64,000 nucleotides of DNA. Source: Ostrinia nubilalis. Its lineage: Eukaryota > Arthropoda > Insecta > Lepidoptera > Crambidae. How positions within the stretch are numbered: the stretch's first letter is position 1; each line of letters begins with the position of its first letter. The position numbers and the translations under genes were made by a program. Below the pieces are notes generated by a model. That model did no database searches. It was not told the origin of the DNA and saw nothing but the letters and a program-made list of their open reading frames with translations. Location: positions 8,985,001 to 9,049,000 of the forward strand of contig NC_087118.1 of assembly GCF_963855985.1 (NCBI RefSeq). The letters run 5' to 3'. Positions 61,382-64,000 of the stretch are shown here, in pieces.

Positions 61382-61790
61382 TGTTCGTTCGTTCGTTTCA
61401 GCCAAATGACGTCCACTGCTGGACAAAGGCCTCCCCCCAAGGTTTTCCATAATGAACGATCCTGCGCTGCCCGCATCCAGGCTCTTCCCGCGACCTTTAC
61501 CAGATCGTCGGTCCACCTAGTAGGAGGCCTGCCCACGCTACGTCTTCCAGCCCGTGGTCGCCACTCGAGAACTTTCCTGCCCTAACGGCCATCGTCTCTA
61601 CGAGCTATGTACCCCGCCCACTGGCACTTGATTTTAGCAATTCTGCGAACTATGTCGGTTACTTTGGTTCTCCTGCGGATCTCCTCATTTCTGATTCGAT
61701 CACGCAGGGAAACTCCGAGCATAGCCCGCTCCATCGCCCTTTGGGTGACCGTGAGCCTTCTTATGAGGCCCATAGTAAGCCACCACTGAT
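61382..61790 (-). pseudogene. RTE-type LINE, 5'-truncated 3' end
   Basis: The minus strand from 61,790 encodes the C-terminal end of an RTE endonuclease-reverse transcriptase: RLTVTQRAMERAMLGVSLRD, RIRNEEIRRRTKVTDI and KCQWAGYIARRDDGR. A TAG at 61,582-61,584 replaces the tryptophan expected after DGR, and the frame then continues (VLEWRPR, GRPPTRW, LWKTLGGG). The 3' end carries a (CGAA)n-type simple repeat at 61,383-61,398. The 5' truncation is normal for LINE insertion. A second fragment of the same family is at 25,070-25,300. Confidence 0.88.
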
Positions 61791-62563
61791 TTCATAAGCT
61801 CAGTTGTGATTTAATTATCTCCTGGTTCATACCTTTTTGTTTTTAATAGGGCAGGAGATTAGATCTCGCTCAAGCTTAAGTCTAGGAGGGTGCCCTCTCA
61901 GACGCATAACATTTTTCATCATAATTTAGTTTGGCATAACAGTATTTGCATAAAGTTTTTTCGCATAAACTTTGATATGCATAGTTTTCTAAATGCATAA
62001 TGGTTTCTTAGGCATAATAATAACTTTATCTAATTTTCAATACCATAATTTAAATAATCATAAATGTAAAGAACATAATTTTTATATACATAAAGTTTGT
62101 TTTTAATAAAATTCTATAAACATAATTTAATTATTTATAACATTTAAAGTCATAAATATTGTCTATAAGAGCAACCAACATTGAAGAGTAAATAATTATG
62201 TATTTGTGATGTTGCGAACGATCCTCCTTCCACCTTTATATTCTTTCGGCCTATAGATTAGTAAAAACTAAATTATCTGTGTCATTGTCATTTTTGTTCT
62301 TAATTTTTGACCTGTCTCGTAGAAAACTTAAGCTCGTGAAAATACATTCTGTTTGATCTCGAATCCCTCTTATCTAATCTATTATAACGCACATATTAGG
62401 TACCTATACAGTCCACATTTCTTTTACAACATTAAGCTTGCCTGGTCTGGAATTATGTAGACCCCGACTGGCCGTGGTCTCTTCCACGTGGTACTAGTCT
62501 GCCCTATACTAGAGTGTAATTTAAAAGCCGGAGGCGCGGAGGGAGTGCGGTTCTCGCTCGCTG

Positions 62564-62672
62564 TAACATATATCCGGCAGCCGTGCGAGCTGGAGCGGCT
62601 GAGGCTGGTCGCCGAAGGCGACCAGCAAGCCGAAGCTGCGGAAGCGAGCATGGCATGCCGGGTATATGTTAC
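62564..62672. repeat. GC-rich nested hairpin
   Basis: The outer stem is GTAACATATATCCGGCA...TGCCGGGTATATGTTAC. The inner stem is a perfect 10-bp GCTGGTCGCC / GGCGACCAGC with loop GAA at 62,604-62,626. It looks like a small MITE nested in the AT-rich element. Confidence 0.8.
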
Positions 62673-62725
62673 GCCAGAGCGGAAGGACCGCACTTCCCGC
62701 AGCGCCGGAGATAAGGCAATCCTAA

Positions 62726-62919
62726 TGCTTGCTTGCATGCTTGCTTGCTTGCATGCATGCTTCCTTGCTGCTTGCTTGCATGCTTGCTTGCTGCTTGCTT
62801 GCATGCTTGCGTGCTTGCTGCTTGATTGCATGCTTGCTGCTTGCTTGCATGCTTACTTGCTGCTTGCTTGCTGCTTGCTTGCTGCTTGCTTGCAGGCTTG
62901 CTTGCATGCTTGCTTGTCT
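62726..62919 (+). repeat. TGCTTGCATGCT-type minisatellite
   Basis: Irregular units of 4-base words (GCTT, GCAT, GCTG) repeat for about 195 bp. All frames stay open because the units lack stops on both strands, which gives spurious Cys/Leu- or Lys/Gln-rich frames. Confidence 0.95.
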
Positions 62920-63240
62920 ATTTATATTTGTTAACTTATATTTATATGTATAACATTATTATATTTCATATTTGTTAAAATTATGGTATTTTGTATATTA
63001 TGAATAGTAATATTTATGGCATTGGTTTAGATGCCAATAAATGTTATGCCTAGAAATCGTTATTAAAAAAACAAGAATACAGAAAAAATATATACTAAAA
63101 TATTATTATAATAAAAGTAGTTATGGCTAAAAAATATATGCCTTATGATTTATTCTGTATGAACGTTATGCGAAATGATGAGTATGCCAAAAAACTTTAT
63201 GCACTCTTAAATTATGACAATATTTTTTATGCAACCGAAT

Positions 63241-64000
63241 ATGGACCCAGTCTAGGATATCTTCGCTAAAGTGTCGGGGTAATCTCTATCTTCAGCCTAA
63301 TTACTAGTAGTGCTGCTTAATCTCTCCTAGCAGCTTAGGCATTTACCAAAATGGTTCTGCTATCCTCATTATTCATGTTGGTATATTCAATTTGGTCCTC
63401 GCAAATACATACTTTCGATTTATTACAAAAAATCGTCTCTATAATACACTTTGTATCAGCGTGAGGACTTGGATAGCTATTTATACATCGATACTAAGCA
63501 GAATCTTAAAAACAGATGAGAATAGTTCTAAAACAGCTAAAATTTCCCTCGTCTCGTAGGTTGCAATCTATTCTGCCACTCGAGCTGAAAATTCGTGGGA
63601 TTTTGGAGCTGAATTGGCACTGGTCGTGGCTTAGACTTCATCAGTCGACATCTTTTGAGCATCTTTTATTCGGCATTCTTCTATTTCGGTGATCACTTCT
63701 TCTTCGTGATGAGGATCGCGACCGCAGATAGTGTTCCTCCATAGACTGCGGTCATAAGCTGTGTGGTGATCGGAGAATGCACATGTGATTAAATTGCCTG
63801 TTCGTCTAAAAATGATTACTACATTTTGATTTTTGCAGTACTATTAGGGTGCAGCTCAGTACGCTTTTACAGTTCTGGCATGTTTTGCTAGGCCTTCTCT
63901 CTCCATGAGGCTGGCTGGATTTAGTCCTCTGTTTCTTAATTGTACTACTTTCATTTAACTCACAAATATGTAATGTGTTAGTTCAGTAGCTGGTATAGAT
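63241..64000. other. Right edge, no gene assigned
   Basis: Moderately GC-balanced sequence. On the minus strand, 63,952-63,867 reads VQLRNRGLNPASLMEREGLA and ends in a stop. It looks coding-like but is too short to assign. TCTTCTTCGTGATGAGGATC near 63,690 has the feel of a LINE 3' region. Confidence 0.3.

Larger units (their letters stand above)
61905..63240. mobile_element. AT-rich element with long subterminal inverted repeats of GCATAA motifs
   Basis: Left-side phrases such as TGCATAAAGTTTTTTCGCATA and TCATAATTTAG reappear inverted on the right (TATGCCAAAAAACTTTATGCA, TAAATTATGAC). TATGC/GCATA words are dense on both sides. The middle has a GC-rich palindrome and a GCTTGC minisatellite. 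It is probably a non-autonomous foldback-type element. Exact ends and target duplication were not resolved. Confidence 0.55.

Noticed and set aside
62424..62953. Several overlapping open frames rich in Cys/Leu/Ala or Lys/Gln/Ala
   Set aside because: All are translations of the GCTTGC minisatellite and the GC-rich hairpin; stop-free by composition only.

Overview
This looks like a repeat-dominated, AT-rich stretch of a lepidopteran (moth or butterfly) nuclear genome. The grounds are a tRNA-derived SINE, an RTE-type LINE 3' end, a Helitron-like element ending in CTAGT and a short-LTR mag-like Gypsy element, all of types I associate with Lepidoptera. There is no convincing intact host gene. Almost everything supportable is a transposable element (TE), a nest of TEs, or a tandem array.

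Left part (1-21,900). A decayed BEL/Pao retroelement with an envelope gene occupies about 3-12,998 (gag, protease, RT, RNase H, integrase, env). It is split in gag by a 1.86-kb insertion holding minus-strand exon-like blocks. It is split again in env by a 3.95-kb block bounded by two identical 320-bp direct repeats and holding an 87/88-bp minisatellite. Downstream lie two short palindromic elements (13,113-13,578 and 13,861-14,348), a GC-rich island, and a Helitron-like element (16,630-19,115) carrying a 1.6-kb foldback element and a SINE.

Centre (21,925-61,120). Seven complete copies and one partial copy of a 3.63-kb unit stand head to tail at about 22,186-60,735. The array lies between a pair of 28-bp inverted repeats. 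Copy 1 carries a 4,716-bp TIR element (itself containing BEL and LINE debris) and a 1,683-bp foldback element. Copy 3 carries a full-length mag-like Gypsy element with identical 122-bp LTRs. The uninterrupted copies show each empty site, so these three insertions can be read base by base. Each full unit holds a 192-nt block with good splice sites and no stop, in symmetric phase 1. This is a possible repeated domain exon with only a faint cystatin-like look.

Right part (61,120-64,000). A 5'-truncated RTE LINE on the minus strand is followed by an AT-rich inverted-repeat element at about 61,905-63,240 with a GC-rich hairpin and a GCTTGC-type minisatellite inside, then unassigned sequence.

The genes work together only in the sense of retroelement cassettes. 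Both retroelements carry clear inactivating lesions, although the Gypsy copy has just one visible nonsense codon. The item most worth following is the tandem array with its candidate symmetric exon.
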